From Acidobacteriaceae bacterium (GTDB lineage Bacteria > Acidobacteriota > Terriglobia > Terriglobales > Acidobacteriaceae): a DNA stretch of 8,524 nucleotides. Both the position numbers and the translations under genes were made by a program. Below, in pieces: positions 1 to 6,226 of this stretch. Numbering within the stretch: the first letter of the stretch is position 1; each line of letters starts with the position of its first letter. Below the pieces are notes generated by a model. It did not search any database. It saw only the letters and a program-made list of their open reading frames with translations, and was not told where the DNA came from. The stretch is taken from NCBI GenBank assembly GCA_030040175.1, contig JASHUF010000179.1, positions 1 through 8,524 on the forward strand, read 5' to 3'.

Positions 1-601
1 TGATGCCCATGGCGTGATCGTGATACCAGAGCATGCACGCGTCCTGCCGGTTGGGATAGTGGCAGACACAGGATTCGCCGGCCGTGAACCAGGACTCCGG
101 ATAGCCGTCGCTCTCCGGCGGAGTCTTGGCTCCGTGCAGATGCACCACGCTGCGAACATCGGGCTTGTCGCGCTCGGCTCCCATCAGGTTGTGATCGATG
201 GTGAACAAATGGCGCCGGGGCAGCTCATTGGCCCACTCCACCAGTACGCCCTTGCCGCTGCGCGCCTCGATCACCGGTCCGGGCGAGAGGCCGTTGAACC
301 CCCACATGCGCGCCGGCGCCAGATCGCGGTGCACGCGCGATGCAAATTCGCCCATCACCATGCGGTACCAGGGAAGCTTTTCCGCCGGGTTCGCCGGATC
401 GGGCCGCAAGCCGGCGGGCTGCGCAACCTCGGAGATGGGGAGCGGATCGACGAACCGCGTCAACTTGCTCGTGTCGATCGTGGCCGCCCCCGGTGAAGAC
501 TGGGCCGAGGCCGCGCCGCGCAGCGCGTACGCTGTGGCCACCACGCCCGTCCTGCGCACGAATTCGCGGCGCGAAAGCAGCGTTGCGTTCTTATCCTTCA
601 A
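1..601 (-). CDS. CotA-like multicopper oxidase, N-terminal part (runs off the left edge)
   Basis: This is the first 200 codons of a periplasmic or exported multicopper oxidase of the CotA/spore-coat-A/bilirubin-oxidase type. Such enzymes oxidise phenols or metals at a mononuclear type 1 copper and reduce O2 to water at a trinuclear cluster. A Tat leader is visible: the twin-arginine motif SRREFVRRTG (residues 10-19), a hydrophobic alanine-rich stretch, and a likely cleavage near ASAQ (31-34). Cupredoxin domain 1 carries both copper-ligand pairs: HLHG at 154-157 and WYHDHAMG at 192-199. The segment SDGYPESWF (164-172) is typical of CotA relatives. I chose the TTG start at 601-599 because GGAG lies 5 nt upstream and it gives a normal Tat n-region. 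An in-frame ATG at 688-686 lacks a ribosome site and would place a strong hairpin inside the gene. The remaining cupredoxin domains lie outside the window. The start codon is less certain than the family. Confidence 0.9.
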   Translation of the reverse strand, partial: MKDKNATLLSRREFVRRTGVVATAYALRGAASAQSSPGAATIDTSKLTRFVDPLPISEVAQPAGLRPDPANPAEKLPWYRMVMGEFASRVHRDLAPARMWGFNGLSPGPVIEARSGKGVLVEWANELPRRHLFTIDHNLMGAERDKPDVRSVVHLHGAKTPPESDGYPESWFTAGESCVCHYPNRQDACMLWYHDHAMGI

Positions 602-647
602 CGGTTCTCCGGAAGGCCGATAACCCTCGGTCTCTATGAAATCACAA

Positions 648-686
648 GCGGCAGGAGCAGCCCCGAAGACGAGCTGCGCCTGCCGC
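648..686 (-). terminator. strong GC-rich stem-loop between the phosphoesterase and oxidase genes
   Basis: The arms GCGGCAGGAGCAG (648-660) and CTGCGCCTGCCGC (674-686) pair over 13 positions with one internal mismatch, around a 13-nt loop. Read on the minus strand, the stem is followed by TTGTGATTT, which is moderately T-rich. A rho-independent terminator for the upstream phosphoesterase transcript is therefore possible. Its alternative role would be a structured leader of the multicopper oxidase mRNA, since it ends about 47 nt before that start codon. The sequence alone does not decide between these. Confidence 0.45.
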
Positions 687-743
687 ATAAGGGATGTTCT
701 GTCTATCCTGCCTGCCGATTCAATTCCGAATCTCCCGGCTACG

Positions 744-852
744 GCATTTTCTGAGTTACTGTGTCCTTTTCATTTCCTCGTAAGGTCGCCGCTCCCTGTT
801 GGTCGCGTCGACTCTGCCTTCCGTCTTCGGGATACAGCTACTCAGAAAATGC
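744..852. repeat. 109-bp element with 23-bp terminal inverted repeats (MITE-like)
   Basis: The left arm (744-766) and the reverse complement of the right arm (830-852) match at 20 of 23 positions and share the unbroken core GCATTTTCTGAGT. The 63-bp centre has no long open frame. The right arm starts one base beyond the stop codon of the phosphoesterase gene, so its transcript would run straight into this potential 23-bp stem. A clear target-site duplication is not visible. The arms are too long and the loop too large for an ordinary rho-independent terminator. A miniature inverted-repeat element that now also forms the mRNA 3' end is the best reading. Confidence 0.6.
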
Positions 853-853
853 G

Positions 854-2545
854 TTAGTGGAGAGGAAAGCCGGAAGGAAGGCCCGGGAACTGATTTACCG
901 GCTCGCCGGTCGAAGGGTTCAGGAAGAGCCTGTCCTGGCGAAAAGCCGGCTGGTTGAAGTCGAACATATCGCGGATCGAACCGGCGATGGCATCGAACGA
1001 ACCGCCGCCCAGGCGCTCGCCGCCCAGCCAGTTGTCCTCAATAAACCTCACTACCGAGGATTGATCGATGACGGTATGCGATACGTAGTTGTTCTTGGCC
1101 CACGGTGAGATGACCATGAAGACCAGGCGCGGGCCATAGCCGCAGCGGCCCTGGGCACTCGGGGTCGCCGTGGGGTTGATTCCAGCCAGGCCCGGAGTCG
1201 CGGTGCCGCAATTGGGGCCGTTGGGCCCGTTGTCCAACACGTCAGCCGGGGTCTGCGACTGGTTGACGATGGGGCTCATCTGGTGATCGTACCAGCCATC
1301 GGAGTCGTCATAAGTGATGATCACCGCGGTGCTCGACCACTCCGGCTGCTGCTCGAGGAAATTGATGGTGTTGACGATGAAGTTCTGCTCGTCGAGCGGA
1401 TCGCTGTAACCGGCGTGGCCGTCTTCGTAGCCCGGCGCCTTCAGATAGGCCACCGCCGGGAAGTTGCCGGCCTTCACCGCGTCAAAGAAGTCATGAATGT
1501 CGTACTGGTTGTGCGCCGTCGCGTCGTTCGGCTGGCCGATGGCCGCAACCGACGAGGGCCGGGTGTGGGCCAGGTTCTGCGTGGAAGCGTAGTACTGGAA
1601 GGGCTGGTGATGCTGAATGTAGTCGTTTTCTGTCTCCCCCGTCACCGCCGATTTCGTGGAACGATCGCAGCCCGTGGTGCCGTTCGAGTTGGTGATCGTC
1701 AGATCGAATCCGCCCTCGAAGAATCCCCACGAGATGCCTGCCGTATTGAGCAGGTCGCCGATGTTCGTGCCGTTCATGAATACATTCTTGCTTTTCGACG
1801 AGCACACGTCGCCTGCCGGATCGGCGTCGCTGATCAGGGTCTCGGAACCGCCGCCGCCCTCGACGATGGTGGTGTTATTCACCTTGACCGTGGTCGAGCC
1901 GACGCCGTTCGTCTGCCCGGAGATCACATTGATGGCGCCCGGAGTGGAAGGACCGAAGTTGGTGTCGTACATGTTGTCGCTCATGGCGAAGTTCTGCGCG
2001 TAGTTCCACAAGCCCGTTACCGTATTGCCGTCAAAATAGCCCATGGTGATGGCCGTGGTCAGAGCCGCAGGAGGAGCGCTGGGTGGTGGCCCCTGGTCGC
2101 CGACGGAGAGGGGAAAAAGATCCATCAGGCCGCCATCGAAGGCCATCTGTTCCGGCGTGTAGTCGTGATCCTGGTCGCTGGTTGCGGCTTGCGTGCGGTC
2201 GAGCCGGAACGGGTTGGCCGCGATGCTCACTCCGCCGCTGGCCATGGTGTTGTTATTCGCCGTGTTCAGGAAGTTCGGATTCTGCATTAGCAGTTCCGGA
2301 GTCAATCCGTTGACCGACGGAGTTCCCGGCAGCGCGTGAAACGGCGGCTCACCGGACGGGTTGGCCGCGTAAGGATAAGTTCCGAAATAGTGATCGAAGG
2401 AGATGTTTTCCTGGAAGATGACCACGAGATGCTTAATTGGCGTTGCAGTCGGAACTCCGCCCCAGGGATCCTGGGCGAAGGTGGAAGTTGGAAGGGTGGC
2501 GGCGACGAACAACCATGACGTTGCAGCAGCAATTAGCTTTTGCAT
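854..2545 (-). CDS. secreted phosphoesterase of the AcpA / non-specific phospholipase C family
   Basis: This 563-aa protein belongs to the phosphoesterase family (Pfam PF04185) that includes Francisella acid phosphatase AcpA and bacterial phospholipases C. It should hydrolyse phosphomonoesters or phospholipid head groups outside the cytoplasm. Residues 1-25 form a Sec-type signal peptide (MQK, a hydrophobic core, then a likely cut after TFAQ). Motifs in order: QENISFDHYFG (45-55), whose E46 and N47 correspond to metal ligands in AcpA; SDNMYDTNFGPSTPG (189-203), where S200 is the probable nucleophile; and YDDSDGWYDH (412-421), whose D413-D414 match the family's metal-binding Asp pair. ENIS replaces the commoner ENRS. 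The ATG at 2545 is preferred because AGGAGG lies 4 nt upstream and the signal peptide then begins at Met1. A TTG eight codons earlier would put the ribosome site inside the gene. Its true substrate cannot be read from the sequence. Confidence 0.9.
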   Translation of the reverse strand: MQKLIAAATSWLFVAATLPTSTFAQDPWGGVPTATPIKHLVVIFQENISFDHYFGTYPYAANPSGEPPFHALPGTPSVNGLTPELLMQNPNFLNTANNNTMASGGVSIAANPFRLDRTQAATSDQDHDYTPEQMAFDGGLMDLFPLSVGDQGPPPSAPPAALTTAITMGYFDGNTVTGLWNYAQNFAMSDNMYDTNFGPSTPGAINVISGQTNGVGSTTVKVNNTTIVEGGGGSETLISDADPAGDVCSSKSKNVFMNGTNIGDLLNTAGISWGFFEGGFDLTITNSNGTTGCDRSTKSAVTGETENDYIQHHQPFQYYASTQNLAHTRPSSVAAIGQPNDATAHNQYDIHDFFDAVKAGNFPAVAYLKAPGYEDGHAGYSDPLDEQNFIVNTINFLEQQPEWSSTAVIITYDDSDGWYDHQMSPIVNQSQTPADVLDNGPNGPNCGTATPGLAGINPTATPSAQGRCGYGPRLVFMVISPWAKNNYVSHTVIDQSSVVRFIEDNWLGGERLGGGSFDAIAGSIRDMFDFNQPAFRQDRLFLNPSTGEPVNQFPGLPSGFPLH

Positions 2546-2549
2546 TCGA

Positions 2550-2555
2550 CCTCCT
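2550..2555 (-). promoter_or_regulatory. ribosome binding site of the phosphoesterase gene
   Basis: On the minus strand AGGAGG is followed by TCGA and then ATG. This near-perfect Shine-Dalgarno sequence fixes the start at 2545 and argues against the upstream TTG at 2569. Confidence 0.85.
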
Positions 2556-2662
2556 GCGCCGTTCGGCAAGCGGCACTCCCTTATTTGTTACGGCCCATGC
2601 ATTGACCTTGCTTCAACGCGGTATGACAGTCCGGCAAATTCTCATTGCCGTTCTGGTAAATT

Positions 2663-2689
2663 GGGCGGGATTTTCTTGATCCCGCGCCC
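2663..2689 (-). terminator. weak terminator-like hairpin between the IclR and phosphoesterase genes
   Basis: GCGGGAT (2665-2671) pairs perfectly with ATCCCGC (2679-2685) around a 7-nt loop. Two or three further G-C pairs are possible after a bulged base. Read on the minus strand it is followed by CAATTTACC, only a weak T-run. It lies about 110 nt after the IclR stop and about 120 nt before the phosphoesterase start. It could end the regulator transcript, but this is tentative. A second dyad, AGGCGCT (2723-2729) / AGCGCCT (2744-2750), lies closer to the IclR stop and has no T-run. I see no gene in the 251-bp gap at 2546-2796. Confidence 0.3.
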
Positions 2690-2796
2690 GGCGGCATGTT
2701 TGCTCCATCAACAACCATTTTCAGGCGCTCGCAAACCTCCCGAAGCGCCTCCGCGAAGTGCTGGCCGAAGAGTTGGGAATGGTGCCGGAAAGGTGG

Positions 2797-3612
2797 TCAG
2801 GCGGTAAGCGCCGCGGCGCGGTTCGCGCTTCGGCCGGAGAGATAGCCCATGTCCACGGAGATGCCGCGCACGCACTGCAGCAGATGGTTGGCGATGGAAG
2901 GAAGTTTCTGCGCGGTCACGCGGAAGGAAGGCCCGGAGACGCTGATGGCCGCAACCGGCTGGCGCTGCGCATCGAGCAGGGGCACCGCAATACAGCGCAA
3001 ACCCTCCTCCAGCTCCTCGTCGTCCACGGCGTAGCCGCGCCGGCGGGTCTTCTCCATCTCCGCGCGCAGAGCCTCCGGCGTGGCGATAGTGCGATGCGTG
3101 GGCCGCTCGAAGCGGATGCGCCGCACCACCTCCGCGGCGCGCTCCGGCGGCAGAAAGGCGAGAATGGCCTTCCCTACCGAAGTGCAGTGCACCGGATTGC
3201 TGGCGCCGATGCGGGTAATCATGCGCACCGAGCGTGTGGGCTCAATTTTATCGATATAAATCACGCGCGCGGCTTCCAGCAGCGCCAGATGCGCGGTCTC
3301 CTCCGTCTCCGCCACCAGCCGGCGCAGATGCGGCTGCGCGCGCTCGCGCAGGTCGTATTGTTCGATCGCGCGATTGCCGAAGTCGAAGAGCCGCAGGCCC
3401 AGCCGGAATTTTCCGTGCGCCGTGCGCTCCACCATGCGGTGCCGCTCCAGCACCATCAGGAAGCGGTGCGCCGTGCTCTTGTGCAGTTGCAGGGACGAAG
3501 CCACCTGCGCCAGCCCCAGGGGCGCGTCGCTTTCACCAAGCAAATCGAGTACGGCAAAGGCCCGGTCAAGAGCCTGAACTTTATAGGTTCCTTGTGGCGT
3601 GGCGTCTCGCAT
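2797..3612 (-). CDS. IclR-family transcriptional regulator
   Basis: This 271-aa protein has the full IclR architecture. An N-terminal winged helix-turn-helix starts at KVQALDRAF (11-19), and its recognition helix lies around LHKSTAHRFLMVL (43-55). The C-terminal effector-binding domain carries the family hallmarks HCTSVGKA (142-149), RRGYAVDDEE (191-200) and AISVSGP near the end. IclR proteins usually bind palindromes as dimers or tetramers and sense small carboxylic or sugar acids; the family includes KdgR, IclR and PcaR. The ATG at 3612 gives the normal family length and start of the DNA-binding domain, with GGGGA about 7 nt upstream. The frame stays open upstream to 3933, but only as a frame overlapping the transporter gene. 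A KDG kinase gene lies about 5 kb away, so a KdgR-like role is possible but unproven. A dyad upstream (3717-3734) is a candidate operator. Confidence 0.92.
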   Translation of the reverse strand: MRDATPQGTYKVQALDRAFAVLDLLGESDAPLGLAQVASSLQLHKSTAHRFLMVLERHRMVERTAHGKFRLGLRLFDFGNRAIEQYDLRERAQPHLRRLVAETEETAHLALLEAARVIYIDKIEPTRSVRMITRIGASNPVHCTSVGKAILAFLPPERAAEVVRRIRFERPTHRTIATPEALRAEMEKTRRRGYAVDDEELEEGLRCIAVPLLDAQRQPVAAISVSGPSFRVTAQKLPSIANHLLQCVRGISVDMGYLSGRSANRAAALTA

Positions 3613-3716
3613 TGTGGTCCCCGATTCCGCCCTTTGATTGCACTTCCAGCTTCTCAAAATACGGGACCGGGTGTCAAGAACGCGGCTCCGCGCCACCGCG
3701 CGCGGGTTCAAAGGCC

Positions 3717-3734
3717 CAAATTGCGCCGAATTTG
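3717..3734. promoter_or_regulatory. perfect 6-6-6 dyad upstream of the IclR gene, candidate operator
   Basis: CAAATT, a 6-bp spacer (GCGCCG) and AATTTG form an exact inverted repeat. It lies 6 nt past the ABC transporter stop and about 105 nt before the IclR start, in a 127-bp gap with no other obvious purpose. AT-rich arms in a GC-rich background and palindromic symmetry suit a dimeric regulator such as IclR acting on its own promoter. No matching second copy was seen. This is a candidate only. Confidence 0.3.
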
Positions 3735-3739
3735 CCCGA

Positions 3740-5620
3740 TTACGCCGGCACCTCGTCCCCTTCGCCCGGCGCCAGGAACAGGTTGGCCTCCAGGCCATGC
3801 TGCCGCGTGTAGAGGTCGTAGTAGCGGCCGCCGCGCGCATAGAGTTCCCCATGATTGCCCCGCTCCACGATGCGTCCCTCTTCCACCACCAGAATCTGGT
3901 CGGCGCGGCGGATGGTCGAAAGCCGGTGCGCAATTACAAAGGTCGTCCGCCCCTGCATCAATTGGCCCAGCCCCGCCTGGATCATCGCCTCTGACTCGGA
4001 GTCGAGCGAGCTGGTGGCCTCGTCCAGAATCAGAATCCGCGGTTGCGCGAGCAGCGCGCGCGCAATCGAAAGCCGCTGCCGCTGCCCGCCGGAAAGCTTC
4101 ACGCCGCGCTCGCCCACAATGGTGTCGTACCCTTCGGGAAAGCGCTCGGCAAACTCGTCCACGCGCGCCGTGCGGCAGGCGGAAAGAAACTGCTCCTCCG
4201 TGGCCTGCGGATGCGAAAACAGAATATTCTCGCGGATGGTGCCGTCGAACAGGAACGAGTCCTGCAGCACCACGCCCAGCTGCGAGCGGTAGGTGTTCAG
4301 GTCCACGGCGGCCAGGTCGATGCCGTCCACCAGCACCGCCCCCTTCTGCGGGGTGTGGAAGGCGCATACCAGGCTGATGATGGTCGACTTTCCCGATCCC
4401 GACGAGCCCACCAGGGCGGTCACGGTTCCCGGCCGGGCGAGAAAGCTGATTCCATGGAGCACCGGCTTCTCCGGCGTGTACGCGAACTCGACGTTCTCGA
4501 ATCGCACCGTGCCCGTGATCTCGCCCAATCTGATCGTTCGGCCCGGATCGGCGAACTCGTCCTTTTCGGAAAGAATCTCCATGGTGCGATCGATTCCCGC
4601 CACGGCCTCAGTCAACTGCGTGCCGATATTGACCACCTGGATCACCGGCGCAATCATGAACGCGAGAAACATCGTGTACTGGATGTAGGTGCCGTCGTCC
4701 ATCCTGCCCTGCAACGCCAGGTGCCCGCCGAGCAGCATCACCAGCGCACCCACGATTCCCAGCACCGTGGTCGCCGTCATTGACATCACGCTGGTCATGG
4801 TCAACGACTTCATCACGTTGTCCAGCAGGCGCAGCACGCCCACTTTGAACACTTCCGCCTCGCGTTCCTCGGCGTGGTAACCCTTGACCACGCGCACCCC
4901 GCCCAGCGATTCGGTCAGCCGCCCCGTCACTTCGCCGTTGATCTTGGCCCGCTCGCGGAAGATGGGGCGGATGGTCTTGAAGGCGTATTGCAGCACGAAG
5001 GTGAAGGCGCCGATCACCGAGAATACGATCAGCGTCATCCTGGGCGCACGGTGCAGCAGAAACACAAACGCCATGGCCGCCGTCAGCAGCCCGCCCACAA
5101 ACTCCACCAGGCCTGTTCCAATGAGATTCCGCACCCCCTCCACGTCGCTCATGATCCGCGAAACCAGGAGGCCGCTGCGGTTGGCGTCATAGAAGCTGAC
5201 CGAGAGGCGGCCCACATGGCGCTGCACCTGCTGGCGCAGATCGGCAATCATGCGCTGCGCCGCCTTCGACAGCAATTGTGTATTGGAGAACGAAGTGATC
5301 GCCTGGACCAATGTAGCAGCAATCACGGCGATCACGAGCGGCATCAGCCTGGCGCCATTGTGTTGTTTGAGCACGACGTTGACAAACGGCCTTGAGACAT
5401 AAGGCAGCACCAGGCCCGCGACGCGATTGATGGCCACCAGCGCGAGGCCCAGCAGCAGGAGCCACTTCCGCGGCCGCACCAGCCTCCAGATCTCCGGCAT
5501 CGCCTTCCGGAGATCCGTCTTCTTGGGGGCCGCTCCGCCGCCTGCGCGTACGCTGCGCCCGTGGGGCGTGCGCTCCGCGCGCATGCCCATGCCCAGCCCG
5601 CTCCCGCGCATTGCGCCCAT
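3740..5620 (-). CDS. ABC exporter half-transporter (MsbA-type: membrane domain fused to ATPase)
   Basis: This 626-aa inner-membrane protein fuses a type I exporter membrane domain to a nucleotide-binding domain and should act as a homodimer. The membrane domain covers roughly residues 50-340, with helices starting at KWLLLLGLALVAI. The ATPase (about 370-610) is complete: Walker A GSSGSGKST (405-413), Q-loop glutamine Q453 in VVLQDSFLF, signature LSGGQRQR (509-516), Walker B ILILDEATSS with D533 and catalytic E534, and the H-loop histidine H565 in IAHRLST. Transported substrate is not readable; lipids, drugs or peptides are all usual for this class. The start lies 4 nt after the stop of the small membrane-protein gene, so the two are probably co-translated. 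The first 12 codons contain further ATGs at residues 4, 11 and 13, so the true start could be slightly downstream. The ribosome site is weak for all of these. Confidence 0.95.
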   Translation of the reverse strand: MGAMRGSGLGMGMRAERTPHGRSVRAGGGAAPKKTDLRKAMPEIWRLVRPRKWLLLLGLALVAINRVAGLVLPYVSRPFVNVVLKQHNGARLMPLVIAVIAATLVQAITSFSNTQLLSKAAQRMIADLRQQVQRHVGRLSVSFYDANRSGLLVSRIMSDVEGVRNLIGTGLVEFVGGLLTAAMAFVFLLHRAPRMTLIVFSVIGAFTFVLQYAFKTIRPIFRERAKINGEVTGRLTESLGGVRVVKGYHAEEREAEVFKVGVLRLLDNVMKSLTMTSVMSMTATTVLGIVGALVMLLGGHLALQGRMDDGTYIQYTMFLAFMIAPVIQVVNIGTQLTEAVAGIDRTMEILSEKDEFADPGRTIRLGEITGTVRFENVEFAYTPEKPVLHGISFLARPGTVTALVGSSGSGKSTIISLVCAFHTPQKGAVLVDGIDLAAVDLNTYRSQLGVVLQDSFLFDGTIRENILFSHPQATEEQFLSACRTARVDEFAERFPEGYDTIVGERGVKLSGGQRQRLSIARALLAQPRILILDEATSSLDSESEAMIQAGLGQLMQGRTTFVIAHRLSTIRRADQILVVEEGRIVERGNHGELYARGGRYYDLYTRQHGLEANLFLAPGEGDEVPA

Positions 5621-5624
5621 GGGT

Positions 5625-6005
5625 TTATTCTTGACGCGACCTGCGTGCTTGGATGAACGAGCGCACGCAAAGATTCACATAAACCAGCAACAGCACGGCC
5701 ATCGCCAGTTGCGCCGTGAGCGCTATGGCGTCGGGACTCTCGCCCAGCGACCGCGCGTGGGCGTACTCGCGCACGGCCGAGGCCACGGCACCGATGAGGC
5801 CAAGCAGGCCAACGGTAACATTGATATGGGCGAAAATCTTGCGCCGGCTCTCGCTGGGACTGATGGAGAGCAACCCTCCAAAGCCCAGCGCCACTCCGAA
5901 CCAGGCAGGAATCAGCGCCGTCGAATGCTGGCTGCCGGTGCCCCAATATCCCGCCGCACCCAGGACAATCAGCAGCACTGCAAACACCAGGGTGACTTTT
6001 GCCAT
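5625..6005 (-). CDS. small four-helix integral membrane protein, function unknown
   Basis: This 126-aa protein consists almost entirely of four predicted membrane helices (about residues 3-20, 30-48, 59-77 and 95-115), with a basic C-terminus (RSFIQARRSRQE). A YWGTGS motif follows helix 1 and an LIPAWFG motif opens helix 2. I recognise the general look of a widespread family of small bacterial hypothetical proteins with a YFGTGS-like motif, but I know no function. The ATG at 6005 is chosen because GAGAGG lies 6 nt upstream; a TTG two codons earlier (6011) would overlap the spacer. The gene ends 4 nt before the ABC exporter start on the same strand, so it is probably expressed with it. An accessory or stabilising role for the transporter is possible but unsupported beyond position. 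Confidence 0.82.
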   Translation of the reverse strand: MAKVTLVFAVLLIVLGAAGYWGTGSQHSTALIPAWFGVALGFGGLLSISPSESRRKIFAHINVTVGLLGLIGAVASAVREYAHARSLGESPDAIALTAQLAMAVLLLVYVNLCVRSFIQARRSRQE

Positions 6006-6051
6006 GCGCAACCTCTCTCTCTTCGCAGGGCAAGAATATCAGTTGGCAGGG

Positions 6052-6070
6052 GCCAGTGATCAGTGGTCAG
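6052..6070. repeat. degenerate heptamer repeat remnant
   Basis: The stretch GCCAGTGATCAGTGGTCAG contains the tandem units CAGTGAT and CAGTGGT followed by a partial CAG. Similar CAGTGGT/CAGTGGC arrays are, to my memory, frequent between genes in acidobacterial genomes; this is a short decayed copy. It lies in the 221-bp gap between the divergent 126-aa and 482-aa genes. That gap otherwise shows no gene and no convincing -35/-10 pair. Confidence 0.4.
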
Positions 6071-6226
6071 GGAAGCTTGGATGGGTCCGCCTTTCTGGGG
6101 AACAGGCGCAGGCTGTTCGGTGTCTAAGCAGATAGTGGTCCCGATGCTCGCGGTCCTTCAGACGCAACCATCGCTCTCGCCGCGCCGTTTTGTTACCTCG
6201 TCCCGGCAGCCCCATAGGAATTCAAA

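Noticed and set aside
14..639. Overlapping plus-strand open frames at the left edge
   Set aside because: They are antisense to the Tat/copper-ligand-containing multicopper oxidase frame, which explains the region fully.
602..688. Upstream in-frame ATG (688-686) as start of the multicopper oxidase
   Set aside because: There is no ribosome site at a suitable distance, a strong hairpin would be inside the coding region, and the Tat motif would sit unusually far (about 40 residues) from the N-terminus.
1283..2290. A 335-codon open frame on the plus strand
   Set aside because: It is antisense to the phosphoesterase, has no domain or ribosome site, and has the arginine/valine-rich composition typical of a frame opposite a high-GC gene.
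3640..3677. TTGACA (minus strand, 3677-3672) as a -35 box for the IclR gene
   Set aside because: No acceptable -10 hexamer occurs 16-18 nt downstream; the only TATTTT is about 10 nt away, which is too close.
3613..3933. N-terminal extension of the IclR gene to 3933
   Set aside because: The extra 107 residues overlap the transporter gene in another frame and look like shadow sequence. The ATG at 3612 gives the normal IclR length.
2758..4377. A 539-codon open frame on the plus strand
   Set aside because: It lies antisense to the IclR gene and the ATPase domain of the exporter, both of which have intact family motifs. Its translation is arginine-, alanine- and proline-rich with no recognisable domain, as expected of a GC-rich shadow frame.
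6188..6222. TTGTTA followed 17 nt later by CATAGG as a promoter for the 482-aa gene
   Set aside because: The -10 box is poor and overlaps the ribosome binding site, leaving no room for a leader that includes it.
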